Source: an uncultured Clostridia bacterium (GTDB lineage: Bacteria > Bacillota > Clostridia > TANB77 > CAG-465). From it: a stretch of 64,000 nucleotides of DNA. The notes under the pieces were generated by a model. That model was not told where the DNA came from, made no database searches, and saw nothing but the letters and a program-made list of their open reading frames with translations. The stretch covers positions 506,369 to 570,368 of the forward strand of contig CALWOC010000001.1 of the NCBI GenBank assembly GCA_944383015.1, written 5' to 3'. Positions 53,396 through 63,717 of the stretch are shown here, piece after piece. Within the stretch, counting starts at the first letter, position 1. Every line of letters starts with the position of its first letter. The translations under genes and the position numbers were made by a program.

Positions 53396-53441
53396 AGAAA
53401 AAAAGACTCAAATAATCATTATGATTACTTAAGTCTTTTTT
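53396..53441 (-). terminator. terminator at the end of the polysaccharide operon
   Basis: AAAAAGACT with ATAATCAT pairs with ATGATTA and AAGTCTTTTT across about 53397-53441; T follows on the minus strand. It lies just after the last gene of the run. Confidence 0.7.
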
Positions 53442-53442
53442 A

Positions 53443-54597
53443 CTACTTATTTAGTGCTTTCTTTACTATTCTTTTTCCTTTTCTTAAAATCTTTTTAACA
53501 ATAGAAACTCTAGTATATTTATTCATAGCATATATAATATTATCACTATTTATAGAACCATTTTCTATACTTTTAAAAAACTTGTCTCTATTTTTATGTA
53601 CTGGTACATTATTAAAATGATTATATTTAGAAGCTATGTCAATATCTACCTTTTCTAATATAGATGTATTATTTTTAAATATATTTAATAATTTCTTTCC
53701 TTTTTCAGAATTTACTGTTAATAATGAAACTCCTTTTGTAGAATCTAAGTTAGGTTTTACTTTTTCAATTCCCCAAAAATCTGCTATTGTAAAGTCGGTT
53801 ATTCTTGATTTACTAGCAAACATACAAGAATAACATGATTGTCTATTAATCATTTCTTTTACAAAAGCATTGAAAAATGTATTTTCTTCAATCTTATTAT
53901 TGTCATTAAAAACAATTATAGGTGTCTGATTTCTCCATCCATTTTCTTTGCTTCTAAATTTTATATCTTTTACTTTTTTAGAATATTTTTTCTCCAAACT
54001 CTCTTTATATAATCTAAATACTTTTGGTGAAGGATTAGCATGGCATAGTATATCACAAAGTATTAAATTATCATATTCTTTACCAAGATAACTTTTTAAG
54101 CCACTTAATTGACAAGCTGTTCCAGTATATAAAACTACTCGTCCATCTTTTAAAAACTTTTCAGCTTCTTTATATGTATTTTTTAAATCACTTCTTACAT
54201 ATTTAGAACCACAAAACTGTTTGCAATCTTCCAAAGTTTCAGCATATTTGTGAATTACATTCAATTCCTTATCATATGTAACTCCAAAAACCACACCATT
54301 ATTCTCTATAACATATTTAGCTAATATATAGAACATACCACCAGAAGAAGCATTTTTTAGCTCTTTTTCATTATTATTAATAGCAATATATGCAACTGAC
54401 TCTTGTCCAGTTTTATTAAAATTAGAGCATACTTTCTCACATAAACCACAATTAATACACTTTTCTTTATTTATATGTGGATATAGAAATCCTTCACCAT
54501 CTTCTACCATTTCAATTGCATTTTTGGGACATCTTAATGCACAAGTTCCACAACCATTACATAGTTCTTTTTTTCCAGAATTAAAATAATTATCCAT
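53443..54597 (-). CDS. FrhB-like coenzyme F420 hydrogenase/dehydrogenase beta-subunit family protein
   Basis: This 384-residue protein begins with two 4Fe-4S motifs ([12 protein letters not shown] and [11 protein letters not shown], residues 18-60). Two FrhB domains follow ([38 protein letters not shown]). Relatives in polysaccharide clusters are thought to act on sugars or pyruvyl groups; F420 is not expected in this organism. It is the last gene of the operon, downstream of wzx and the pyruvyl transferase gene. The reaction is unknown. Confidence 0.82.
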   Translation of the reverse strand: MDNYFNSGKKELCNGCGTCALRCPKNAIEMVEDGEGFLYPHINKEKCINCGLCEKVCSNFNKTGQESVAYIAINNNEKELKNASSGGMFYILAKYVIENNGVVFGVTYDKELNVIHKYAETLEDCKQFCGSKYVRSDLKNTYKEAEKFLKDGRVVLYTGTACQLSGLKSYLGKEYDNLILCDILCHANPSPKVFRLYKESLEKKYSKKVKDIKFRSKENGWRNQTPIIVFNDNNKIEENTFFNAFVKEMINRQSCYSCMFASKSRITDFTIADFWGIEKVKPNLDSTKGVSLLTVNSEKGKKLLNIFKNNTSILEKVDIDIASKYNHFNNVPVHKNRDKFFKSIENGSINSDNIIYAMNKYTRVSIVKKILRKGKRIVKKALNK

Positions 54598-54608
54598 AAT
54601 ATTTCTCC

Positions 54609-56012
54609 TTATTTTCTTTTGAATATCATTTTAAAAATTTTGTCAATATTTTTTCTATTTATAACATAAGCATACACAATAGCAATAGCTAGTCCAATTA
54701 TATATAAAATCATATTATTTGAATAAAATGCTATTAGTATTGGAATCAAAACTAATACTGTAGATATAATAAACGTTTTTTCAATTTTAATTTCAAAATA
54801 TTTCTTTTTTAAATCATGTAATCTATAAATAGACATTATAAAGTATGCAGTTAATGTTGAAATCGTTGCAGCATATAATCCTATAAATTTAATCAAACAT
54901 AAATTAACAACAATATTAATAATAGCTGAAACTATTGATGTATTAGCAATAGCTTTAGTATTTTTCTTTGCAACATATATTGTACTTATAAGGCCTACCA
55001 CAACATTAAAAACAGAACCAATCATCATAATAGGAACTTGATTATATCCATCTGCAAATTTATCATCTATCATTAATGGATATACAAATGGCATACATGC
55101 AATAATTCCTATTCCCATTGCAGTAAAAAATCTTAACATCATATTTGTCATTGTATTTAGAAAATCTTTAGCATCAGAATCATCAATATGTAATGATACC
55201 ATTTCAGTCCAACTTAAATTAAATATATTATATAAAGTTATAAATACACTTGCAAATTTATGTGCAGCTGATAATATCCCGTTTTGTGCAACACCTAAAA
55301 TTCCTGATACTATAACTCTATCTGAGGCACCAAAAACCCACCAAGATATTGCGTTAGGAATTAATGGTAATGAATATTTCCATAATTTCATTAATACTGT
55401 CTTTTTAAATTCAGATATACTAACATATTTATATAGTTTTAAAGCAAAAATATTATATATAGTACAAATTATCTGACCCAGCATATTAGCCATTAACATT
55501 CCATAAGCCCCAAATTTAAATACTACTAAAAATAATATATTAAATATTATAGTAGAAAACGCAGATAAAAAACTACCTATTGCATAATGAGTATTTTTTC
55601 CCAAACCTCTTGCCATTTGTTGAGTCAATGAAGCAAATATATATGCTATAACATTAGTAGCCAAAAAATATTTGTATTGATTTTCAAAAAATGGAGATAT
55701 TAGAAAAAATATACCAATATAAACAATACATTGTAATATTACTGAAAATATACCAGTAGAAATTATCTTCTTTTTTGCATCTTCATTTTCTCTAATATCA
55801 ATTAAATTTCTAAATACTGCCTGCTCAACCTGAAAAGTTACTATTGGTAACAATAAAGAAACCAATGTATTTAATAAATCAACTGTTCCATATTCTTCAG
55901 TAGATAATATAGCAGTATAAAGTGGAAGTAAAAAAAATGTTATAAGTTGTGTACATACCTTTCCTATTGTTATAATTAATGTGTTTTTAAATAAGGTTTT
56001 TTCTCTACTCAT
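54609..56012 (-). CDS. wzx: polysaccharide flippase, Wzx type
   Basis: This 467-residue membrane protein has 12-14 hydrophobic segments and the MATE-like polysaccharide transporter pattern ([37 protein letters not shown]). It would move lipid-linked repeat units across the membrane. The ATG at 56012 overlaps the end of the pyruvyl transferase gene by 8 bases, and GAAGGAAG precedes it. ATG at 56033 has no ribosome site. Confidence 0.88.
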   Translation of the reverse strand: MSREKTLFKNTLIITIGKVCTQLITFFLLPLYTAILSTEEYGTVDLLNTLVSLLLPIVTFQVEQAVFRNLIDIRENEDAKKKIISTGIFSVILQCIVYIGIFFLISPFFENQYKYFLATNVIAYIFASLTQQMARGLGKNTHYAIGSFLSAFSTIIFNILFLVVFKFGAYGMLMANMLGQIICTIYNIFALKLYKYVSISEFKKTVLMKLWKYSLPLIPNAISWWVFGASDRVIVSGILGVAQNGILSAAHKFASVFITLYNIFNLSWTEMVSLHIDDSDAKDFLNTMTNMMLRFFTAMGIGIIACMPFVYPLMIDDKFADGYNQVPIMMIGSVFNVVVGLISTIYVAKKNTKAIANTSIVSAIINIVVNLCLIKFIGLYAATISTLTAYFIMSIYRLHDLKKKYFEIKIEKTFIISTVLVLIPILIAFYSNNMILYIIGLAIAIVYAYVINRKNIDKIFKMIFKRK

Positions 56013-57135
56013 TTTTTTCTTCCTTCTCGTCATTTATTGCATTCAAAAGCCAATTTATAGATTTTTCTCTCTCAATATCTAATTTTTTATTTACATCTTT
56101 CCAATTTGTCTCAAAGTTATAATCTATATCTTTAAACTCATTGTAACTACTAAATGTTCTTCCCTCAATGCCAAGCTTGTCTAATAAATTTGTAACTCTT
56201 GCTCCAGTTTTTCTATGTGGAACTATAAAAAATTTCTTATTAAAAATTATCGAAAAAACTGTAGCATGAAAAGATGTCGCCACAACATACTCTGCATTTT
56301 TTATATAATTTACAAATTCTAATGGTCCCTCGGTATAAGCTGACTTTAATACATTTTTATATCCGGGATTCTTTAATTCAAAATGAATTACTTTTAATCC
56401 AGTTTTTTCTGAAATAAAATTTACTATTTTAACATATTCTTCATCTGGTTGAACAACATATGCTAAAATATATTTTTGACTTTCGGTATTTAAATACTTA
56501 ATATGTTCATCCCACTCATCTTTTTTCAATAATAATGTTGGATCTAATACCACTTCAATATCTTTATTTATTATTTTATCAAGTGCATATTTAGCATCCT
56601 GCTCTCTTACAGATATGTAATCAATTTTAGAAATCTTTTTATTATATAAATCCTTATTTTTTAAAATCTGAGAAGCATCTCCAACACTAGCAGCATATGA
56701 AATTCTTCTAACATTTTTATTTCCAAAATTTAAGGTATATATATCAGACAATTCTGTTACAATTCCAATATTCCAAACTTGATCACTTCCTGTTATATAA
56801 ATATCTGAAACTGGCGGATTTTTTATAATGCTTTTTTCATTATACTTTATAGAAGTACTTTTAATATACTTATTTATAAAATTATTAAAAGTCAAATATC
56901 TCATTTTTTTATATTTATAGTTTCTTAAAGAATTAAAATTTTCTTTAATCCATTTTGGTATATTTTTTCTTATAGGTTTAAAAATCTTATAAGAATTTAG
57001 TAAATTCTTTCTTGTATAATCTATTTCTTCTACATCATAATTTTTAGACATCAACTTATTTTGTAATGCAAATGCTTGTAACACAGCTCCATAGTTATGG
57101 GCTCTATGAAATGTAATAATATTTATTTTTTTCAA
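56005..57135 (-). CDS. polysaccharide pyruvyl transferase family protein
   Basis: This 376-residue protein has the family pattern: NIITFHRAHNYGAVLQAFAL at the start, DIYITGSDQVWN, YAASVGD, VVLDPTLLL and VATSFHATVFSIIFNK. Such enzymes add pyruvate ketals from phosphoenolpyruvate to sugars; proteins that look like this are also common beside FrhB-like proteins. The start is TTG with GGGGG 7 bases upstream. Confidence 0.85.
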   Translation of the reverse strand: MKKINIITFHRAHNYGAVLQAFALQNKLMSKNYDVEEIDYTRKNLLNSYKIFKPIRKNIPKWIKENFNSLRNYKYKKMRYLTFNNFINKYIKSTSIKYNEKSIIKNPPVSDIYITGSDQVWNIGIVTELSDIYTLNFGNKNVRRISYAASVGDASQILKNKDLYNKKISKIDYISVREQDAKYALDKIINKDIEVVLDPTLLLKKDEWDEHIKYLNTESQKYILAYVVQPDEEYVKIVNFISEKTGLKVIHFELKNPGYKNVLKSAYTEGPLEFVNYIKNAEYVVATSFHATVFSIIFNKKFFIVPHRKTGARVTNLLDKLGIEGRTFSSYNEFKDIDYNFETNWKDVNKKLDIEREKSINWLLNAINDEKEEKNE

Positions 57136-57136
57136 T

Positions 57137-58159
57137 TTAATTCCCCCTAAATTTTAAAATAAATGTTTTAAAACCATTTATTGCGTTTATTAAATAATAA
57201 TACTTATTTTTATAAAGAGTATATATTATAACATTAAATAAATTACTATATTTTTTTTCATACTCATTCATCAAACATATAAAATCATTATTTTCTCTTA
57301 ATTCTTTCATATTTTGGATTATTACTTTACTTGTCTGGCATGACTTTTTCATCAAATAAAAATAATTTAAAATAGAATCGATATTTTTAGTAATAAATTT
57401 TCTTTCATCTTCAATTTTACAACACTTATTATCTTTCAAAAGTTGTAATATACTATTTGTAGCATCAACCATACCATAAATATTTTTTTTATAAGAATTT
57501 ACAGATTTTGTTGCACTAAATAAATTATTACAATTATAATTATATAAATTATCATTAATAAACATAATTCTATTGCATAATAACATTATTTCTATATAAA
57601 ACTTTGTATCCTCTAAAATTTTCAATTTACAATCAAACTTAACTTTCTCTAAAATAGATTTTCTCACTAATAATAACCATACATATCCTCTAATTTTATG
57701 AGATAAAATATCTGGTATTATTCTTTCTTTAATTGTCTTTTTATCCAAAATTTTATCCGTATAATCTAAAAAATTAATAAATGATGATTTTTTCCCTCTT
57801 ATAAAATTGTAATTACATCTAACTAAGTCAATCTCATTTTTTTCTATAGTTTTATATAATACTTCAACCATATTAAATTCAAAAGTATCATCTGCATCGA
57901 TAAACATAATATATTCTCCGTGTGAATTCGAAATACCAATATTTCTAGAATCTGAAACTCCAGAATTATCTTTTTTTATATAATTAATCCTTTCATCTTC
58001 ATACGCTTTAATTAATTGATCAGTTAAATCTGTTGAACCATCATTAACTATAACTAATTCCAAATTTTTATATGTTTGGTTTAATACACTATCAATACAT
58101 TGATTTATATATTTTTCAGCATTATATACTGGCAAAATAATACTTACTAATTTACTCAT
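57137..58159 (-). CDS. family 2 glycosyltransferase
   Basis: This 340-residue protein has the GT-A fold start VSIILPVYNAEKYINQCIDS, NDGSTDLTD and the metal motif DADD in MFIDADDTFE. ATG at 58159 follows GAGGAGATTTATA; the ATG at 58174 lies in that site. Its gene overlaps wzy at the start by 8 bases. The C-terminal part is helical and lysine-rich. The sugar is unknown. Confidence 0.88.
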   Translation of the reverse strand: MSKLVSIILPVYNAEKYINQCIDSVLNQTYKNLELVIVNDGSTDLTDQLIKAYEDERINYIKKDNSGVSDSRNIGISNSHGEYIMFIDADDTFEFNMVEVLYKTIEKNEIDLVRCNYNFIRGKKSSFINFLDYTDKILDKKTIKERIIPDILSHKIRGYVWLLLVRKSILEKVKFDCKLKILEDTKFYIEIMLLCNRIMFINDNLYNYNCNNLFSATKSVNSYKKNIYGMVDATNSILQLLKDNKCCKIEDERKFITKNIDSILNYFYLMKKSCQTSKVIIQNMKELRENNDFICLMNEYEKKYSNLFNVIIYTLYKNKYYYLINAINGFKTFILKFRGN

Positions 58160-59297
58160 TATAAATCTCCTCATCTAAAAATTTAATTCTGTTAATATTG
58201 GATAACACTAATAGCATCCACAATAAAACTTCAAAGGAATAGACTTCAGTAAATAAAGCAATCGAATATACTATCAAAGTCCATAAACCTAAACTTTTCA
58301 AATCATTATTTTGCGTTATACTTATTTTTTTTATAACATTATAAAGAAAAATTATAAATACTATTAATAATATAATTCCACCTTGATATAATATTTCTAA
58401 TATCATATTATGACAATGAATATAACTTAACTTTCCAAACTTTACCACCCTATTGTCTTGATTTTCATTACCATATCCTAGTAACGGTTTGTCCTTTATA
58501 AATTCTAAAGATGTATTCCATAATTCTGTTCGCCCCGTAAATGTTACATCTTTATTTAAAACATCTTCTATAAAAAACGAAAATATATTTTGTAATTGAA
58601 AAACTATTATAACAAAGAATATAATACAATATATCACAAAAAAATTTTTTATATTTATTTTTTTTATTATATTTTTAAGTGGAAAATATAATAAAAGAAC
58701 AAACATTGCAACAAGTGTTGTTGCTGATTGTAAAAAAATAACTGAAGCTATTGATACAACTAATAATATTTTAAAAATTACACTATTACATTTTTTTATA
58801 AATTTAAAATATATATAACTACATATAATTGCTGGTAAAATAATTGAAAAATGATTATTTTTTGTTCCAAAAAGCCACTTTTTTAAATATCCTATCAAAT
58901 ATCCATCAGGTTGAATCAAAATTGTAATATAATTTAATACAACTAGAACAATAAGAATTATTGATATTGCTTTAAAAAATAAATTTATATTTTTTTGTGT
59001 TAAATATTCTATTATTAGAGAAAAAGCAAATATTTGTATACTATTTGTTATAACGTCAATAATTTCTCCATTATTGATTACAGTAGAAAATATCAGTATG
59101 GCTTGAAGTATAATTATTAAAAATAATTGTAAATTTATCTTAGATTTCTTCACAAAAACAACCAAAATTATTATAAAGTTAATTATTTGAAATGCATTAT
59201 ATACTTTATTAAGACTATCAATATGAATAATATAATTAGGTTTAATGAATGGAAAAATTAATAAAATATAATATAAAATATCTAACTTTATTTTCAT
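58152..59297 (-). CDS. wzy: O-antigen ligase/polymerase family protein, Wzy type
   Basis: This 381-residue protein has about 10-12 hydrophobic segments and the Wzy_C/O-antigen ligase block TGRTELWNTSLEFIKDKPLL (with LGYGNENQ after it) in an outer loop near residues 250-275, and a following HCHN with further histidines. It would join repeat units outside the membrane. It sits between two GT2 genes. Confidence 0.8.
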   Translation of the reverse strand: MKIKLDILYYILLIFPFIKPNYIIHIDSLNKVYNAFQIINFIIILVVFVKKSKINLQLFLIIILQAILIFSTVINNGEIIDVITNSIQIFAFSLIIEYLTQKNINLFFKAISIILIVLVVLNYITILIQPDGYLIGYLKKWLFGTKNNHFSIILPAIICSYIYFKFIKKCNSVIFKILLVVSIASVIFLQSATTLVAMFVLLLYFPLKNIIKKINIKNFFVIYCIIFFVIIVFQLQNIFSFFIEDVLNKDVTFTGRTELWNTSLEFIKDKPLLGYGNENQDNRVVKFGKLSYIHCHNMILEILYQGGIILLIVFIIFLYNVIKKISITQNNDLKSLGLWTLIVYSIALFTEVYSFEVLLWMLLVLSNINRIKFLDEEIYNE

Positions 59298-59305
59298 ATT
59301 TACTC

Positions 59306-60325
59306 CTATCTATATTGTTCTTTTTTTAAAATACACTTAATTCTTTTTAATTGCATTTTTAAGCTAATATATAAATATAATATATTTATATATTTTCTAA
59401 AAATAAAAAATTTTAAAATACTATTTTCCTTACTTAGTTTATATTTTTTTCTTTTACTTAATTCATTTATTACAACATCATTATACTCTTTAATTTTATT
59501 TTTTTTAATTATATAACTAAAATTCTTATCAGTTTTTAGGGAGAGTAGCGTTGACTTAAAGCAGTCAATATATTTATCAGCTAAACTATCTACATTATAA
59601 TGTTTTCTAATATACATTTCTTCATTATGTTTAATATTAGTATATTTAAGTTGAAACATATCTTCCCTAAATTTTGTGCAAATACTATTAGCCATTATTC
59701 TATATAAATACAAAAATTGATTAGTAACATACAAGCTATTAATTTTTTCAAAATAATCTATATTAAAACAATAATCTTCTCCTAGTTCTATATTCTTATC
59801 AAAATAAATATTATTACTTTTTATTATATCAGTTTTATATATTTTATTCCATATAATGTTAAATACTTTTTTGTTTATCATTTGTTCTATACCTTCAAAA
59901 AGTTCATTTTTTTGATATAAATGTTCAGTTATATTATTATTATTAATTATCTTCTCTTTGCTTATATTAGAATAATTACAACAAACCAATTCACATTTTT
60001 TATCTTCAATTAAATTATACATTATACTAACCATATTATGCGTATATATATCATCAGAATCTATAAACATTATATATCTTCCAACGCATTCTCTAATTCC
60101 TACATTTCTCGCATTACTTGGTCCTGAATTTTCAATATTAATAATTTTAACTTTTTCATGCATAGAATATTCTCTGCATATATTTAAAGTATTATCAGTA
60201 GATCCGTCATTAATTATAATTAATTCATAATTTTTAAACTCTTGAGTCATTATAGATTCAATAGTTTTTTTTACAGTTTTTTCAGCATTATAAACTGGAA
60301 GTATTATTGAAACATCAATATTCAT
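59306..60325 (-). CDS. family 2 glycosyltransferase
   Basis: This 339-residue protein has VSIILPVYNAEKTVKKTIES, NDGSTDNTL and FIDSDDIYTHNM. It resembles the GT2 gene at 57137, which suggests a duplication. AAGGAATTTAAAT precedes the ATG. The C-terminus is highly basic. The sugar is unknown. Confidence 0.88.
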   Translation of the reverse strand: MNIDVSIILPVYNAEKTVKKTIESIMTQEFKNYELIIINDGSTDNTLNICREYSMHEKVKIINIENSGPSNARNVGIRECVGRYIMFIDSDDIYTHNMVSIMYNLIEDKKCELVCCNYSNISKEKIINNNNITEHLYQKNELFEGIEQMINKKVFNIIWNKIYKTDIIKSNNIYFDKNIELGEDYCFNIDYFEKINSLYVTNQFLYLYRIMANSICTKFREDMFQLKYTNIKHNEEMYIRKHYNVDSLADKYIDCFKSTLLSLKTDKNFSYIIKKNKIKEYNDVVINELSKRKKYKLSKENSILKFFIFRKYINILYLYISLKMQLKRIKCILKKEQYR

Positions 60326-60327
60326 AT

Positions 60328-61515
60328 TTAAATTCCTTTCATAAAATCTGTATAAAACTTATCTCTTTTTTTATTAAGATAATTTTTTTCATAGCTTTTA
60401 GATAATTTAAAGCTTCTTTTTGCTTCTGAAATCATATCAGAGTAACTAATATTACTTAAAATATTCACAATCTCCTTAACTTTTCCTTTTTTAAAGATAT
60501 ATTTTTTATTAGCCAACTCATAATTTCCTCCTGCATTAGAAACAATTATAGGACAAGCTCTACTCATAGCTTCAACAATGGCTCTACATAGGCCTTCTTG
60601 ATAACTAGGCTGTATATATATATCTATATTATCTAGCCACTTGAACACGTCTTCATGAATTTTAGGACCTAAAATTTTTATGCAATCCTCCAAATTATAT
60701 TTTTTTATTAACTTTTCTAAATAATTCTTATCACCAGCACCAACAAGTTGGTATTCAAAATTATCTATTCCATTTTTTCTCAGTAAATAAATCGCTTTTA
60801 TAACATCGTGTTGTCCCTTTAGCTTCAAATTAACCCATCCAGTTGTTCCTAATATTATTCTATCATTTTTGTTAGTATATTTTTCTAGCCTTTGGGCCAA
60901 AAATTTATCGGATATATCATTTATTTCTACATCAGAGCAGCCTAAAGTTTTTCCAAAACAAGGATATCTTTTTTGTAAAGCTTCATTTGTAACATAAACC
61001 GCATAAGGAACTTTTTTCATATTTTTCTTTACTAACAGCTCATAAGGAATAGCTACTAATTTTCCTAAAATATCTCCATGATACCAATATCCATCAAAAG
61101 CAAAACCGGCAACTTCAACTAGATAATCCTTTTTATACTTTTTACAATACTTAAGGGCTGTTAATGTATAATGATTAAGTATAGATCTAATAATAACCTT
61201 ATCGCTCCTTCTTACCTCTTCTTCTATTATTAAGTCCACATTTTTCTTTAATAGAAAATTTATATTTCTAGTAATAGGCCTATTTAAATCTTTAAGCGTA
61301 ATGAGAGTAGCTATATCACTTGGAAATTTATTAAATTTGTTTTTTGCAAATTCACTAGTATATCTCTTCTCATCCTCCCTAAGTAATACTACCAATTCAT
61401 CACAATAATTTTTATATCTTTTCCAAACATTTTCATTAAAATTTCCATCAGTATATTTTTCATTATTTTCATCTATTTTAACTCTTGTTCCACCTTGAAT
61501 AAATAACAATCTCAT
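60328..61515 (-). CDS. family 4 glycosyltransferase
   Basis: This 395-residue protein has the GT-B layout of family 4: GTTGWVNLKLKGQHDVIKAI, FEYQLVGAGD, IKILGPKIHEDV and YIQPSYQEGLCRAIVEAMS, with EAMS ending the donor-binding E-x7-E motif. The acceptor and donor are unknown. GAAAGGAAATATTTAAT precedes the ATG. Confidence 0.85.
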   Translation of the reverse strand: MRLLFIQGGTRVKIDENNEKYTDGNFNENVWKRYKNYCDELVVLLREDEKRYTSEFAKNKFNKFPSDIATLITLKDLNRPITRNINFLLKKNVDLIIEEEVRRSDKVIIRSILNHYTLTALKYCKKYKKDYLVEVAGFAFDGYWYHGDILGKLVAIPYELLVKKNMKKVPYAVYVTNEALQKRYPCFGKTLGCSDVEINDISDKFLAQRLEKYTNKNDRIILGTTGWVNLKLKGQHDVIKAIYLLRKNGIDNFEYQLVGAGDKNYLEKLIKKYNLEDCIKILGPKIHEDVFKWLDNIDIYIQPSYQEGLCRAIVEAMSRACPIIVSNAGGNYELANKKYIFKKGKVKEIVNILSNISYSDMISEAKRSFKLSKSYEKNYLNKKRDKFYTDFMKGI

Positions 61516-61530
61516 ATTAAATATTTCCTT

Positions 61531-62136
61531 TCATGTACTAATTTTTTCTATATTTACTTTTCCTCTTATATTTTTATAAATTATATCAATTATTTTATTT
61601 GCCTTTTTTATTGAGCTCAAATCTTTTTTTACATCATGTTCTAATTCAGAACCACCATTGACATCTCTATTTAATAACCTTTTTAAAATAATATTTTCAT
61701 CTGTATCAATATAAATTATTTTATCTCCCCAAAACATTTTATATTTTAATAGCAATCTTTTAATTTCATTATTTGAAATATTTGAATTATAAGCTAGAGC
61801 CCAAATAACATTTAAAATTCCTTCGTCTAAATAATATATACCTTTCTTTTTTTTTATTTTTTTTATTATGGAAATATACGACATTAAATATAATTTCATT
61901 TTAACTTTAGTCTTATAATCTCTAAAATTTATATTATTAATATCATTATTACATTCTATAAATTTTTTATAATTAAATAAAAACAAATTCAAACTCAAAG
62001 CAATTTTTTTTAAATTTCTTATTATTCTTGATTTTGAATAAACATATTTTTGTAATGTATTTGTATAAGTTTTTAAATTTATTTCTGCATAAGTAGTCTT
62101 TCCACAAGCAGGCATTCCAAACAATTCTATAATCAT
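61531..62136 (-). CDS. P-loop kinase-like protein in the polysaccharide operon
   Basis: This 201-residue protein starts with a P-loop, LFGMPACGKTTYAE (residues 5-18), and has YYLDEGILN, a Walker-B-like block, then DTDENIILKRLLNRD, which recalls the lid of small nucleotide-type kinases. It may phosphorylate a sugar or other small compound. AAGGAGTAAAA precedes the ATG. Its exact role is not known. Confidence 0.65.
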   Translation of the reverse strand: MIIELFGMPACGKTTYAEINLKTYTNTLQKYVYSKSRIIRNLKKIALSLNLFLFNYKKFIECNNDINNINFRDYKTKVKMKLYLMSYISIIKKIKKKKGIYYLDEGILNVIWALAYNSNISNNEIKRLLLKYKMFWGDKIIYIDTDENIILKRLLNRDVNGGSELEHDVKKDLSSIKKANKIIDIIYKNIRGKVNIEKIST

Positions 62137-62138
62137 TT

Positions 62139-62615
62139 TTACTCCTTAAATCTTATCTCTTCTAAATATAAAGTCTGATTTACTCTAACAACAGTGTTGC
62201 TAGGAATATCTCTATTAATTATTGATCCCGCTGCTATTACAACATTATCTCCAATAGATACTCCCTTTAATATAATAACATTACTTCCTATCCAGCAATT
62301 ATTCCCTATAGCTATACAACCAATACTATAACCTTGATCTTTTATTTTTTTATCTTTTATATTAAAAACATGATTATGATCATAGATTTTAACATTTTCA
62401 CCAAAAATACAATCATTACCGATAACTATGCTCTTTTTTGCATTTATTGAACAATTTCTATTAAAAAAGCAACCTTCTCCTATTACTATTTTTGCTTTTT
62501 TAGATTTGGTTATATTAAATCCTATTCTAAAATTTATTTTTTTTCCAAATTTTACTTTCGGATTAAAACTCAAAATTAAAACTTTATTTAATTTATATAT
62601 TATTTTCTTTAACAT
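62139..62615 (-). CDS. hexapeptide-repeat acyltransferase
   Basis: This 158-residue protein has left-handed beta-helix hexapeptide repeats: IVIGEGCFFNRNCSINA, then IVIGNDCIFGENVKIYDHNH, CIAIGNNCWIGSNVIILKGV and SIGDNVVIAAGSII. It has the catalytic histidine of the O-acetyltransferase type (YDHNH). It is likely to acetylate the polysaccharide. It overlaps the gene at 62593 by 23 bases. Confidence 0.88.
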   Translation of the reverse strand: MLKKIIYKLNKVLILSFNPKVKFGKKINFRIGFNITKSKKAKIVIGEGCFFNRNCSINAKKSIVIGNDCIFGENVKIYDHNHVFNIKDKKIKDQGYSIGCIAIGNNCWIGSNVIILKGVSIGDNVVIAAGSIINRDIPSNTVVRVNQTLYLEEIRFKE

Positions 62616-63717
62616 ATTTCAAATTCTCCAAATATTTCTTCTCCAATTTAATAGCTTCATTATTAATATCATATCCAGATAATATTACACTTTCTTTGAA
62701 TGATTTTCTTAAATAATTATTCTCTTTTAAAATTTTTTCTGCCCAAACTTCATTTTCTTCATCTAAAGAAAGAAATTCTACAACATCTGTAATTTTAGCT
62801 TCAGATGGTACATTCGATGAAGCTACACATCTTAAACCCGAACATTGTGCTTCAATAAGAACCATTCCTAATCCCTCATACAGTGAAGGAAATAAAAAAA
62901 CATCCATTGCTTGAAAAATTCTATTTACATCATCTCGTTGTCCTAAAAAAATCACATTTTTTTGTAAACCTAAATCAAAGCATTTACTAATTATTTCTTT
63001 TTTTAACTTTCCTTCACCAATTAAAAGTAAAACAACATCTTTATTTTTTTTATAACATTTATCAAATACTTCTATTATCTTGTAATGATTCTTTTGTTCT
63101 ATAAATCTTCCAACGTGACCTATAACTAATTTATTTTCAATATTTAAATCTTTTCTAACCTCATCTCTTACTTTTTCATTATAATCAAATATACCACTAT
63201 CAATTGCATTATTTATAAGTATACCTTTTTTATCAAATTTTTTTCCAAAAAGCCATCTTCCTGCATGTTCCGAACATGCAAAAAATCTATTTGCAAAAAT
63301 CTTAGAAAAAGGTCTTAATAATATTTTTAAAATATTCTTTTTTACTTCTTTTTTATTGGTAGTTGAATGAGAATGAGCAATTCTTATAGGAATTTTTGCG
63401 ACATAAGCACAAAATAAAGGAAATACACTCAAAGCATTTATATTAGAATGTATAATTTGATATTTGTTTTCTTTTAAAATCCTAGTTAAAGTTCTAATAT
63501 ACTTAAATATTTTTTGATATGGAGGTATAATAATTACTTTTCCTCCTAATCTTTCAATTTTATCATAAGGAATATTAGTTGAATCTTCATCACAAAAAAA
63601 ATCAAATTGAATTTCTTTTCTATTAATATGACTATAATAGTTCATTATAACAGACTCGACTCCGCCTCCAACCCACTTGCCCATAATTTGAGCTATTCTA
63701 ATTGGTTCTTTACTCAT
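62593..63717 (-). CDS. family 4 glycosyltransferase
   Basis: This 374-residue protein has the EpsF-like GT4 pattern: VGGGVESVIMNYY at the start, IAHSHSTT, KLVIGHVGRFIEQKNH, LIGEGKLKKEI, NVIFLGQRDDV and LFPSLYEGLGMVLIEAQCSG. GGAG lies 7 bases before the ATG, which overlaps the stop of the sugar transferase gene. The sugar is unknown. Confidence 0.9.
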   Translation of the reverse strand: MSKEPIRIAQIMGKWVGGGVESVIMNYYSHINRKEIQFDFFCDEDSTNIPYDKIERLGGKVIIIPPYQKIFKYIRTLTRILKENKYQIIHSNINALSVFPLFCAYVAKIPIRIAHSHSTTNKKEVKKNILKILLRPFSKIFANRFFACSEHAGRWLFGKKFDKKGILINNAIDSGIFDYNEKVRDEVRKDLNIENKLVIGHVGRFIEQKNHYKIIEVFDKCYKKNKDVVLLLIGEGKLKKEIISKCFDLGLQKNVIFLGQRDDVNRIFQAMDVFLFPSLYEGLGMVLIEAQCSGLRCVASSNVPSEAKITDVVEFLSLDEENEVWAEKILKENNYLRKSFKESVILSGYDINNEAIKLEKKYLENLKYVKENNI

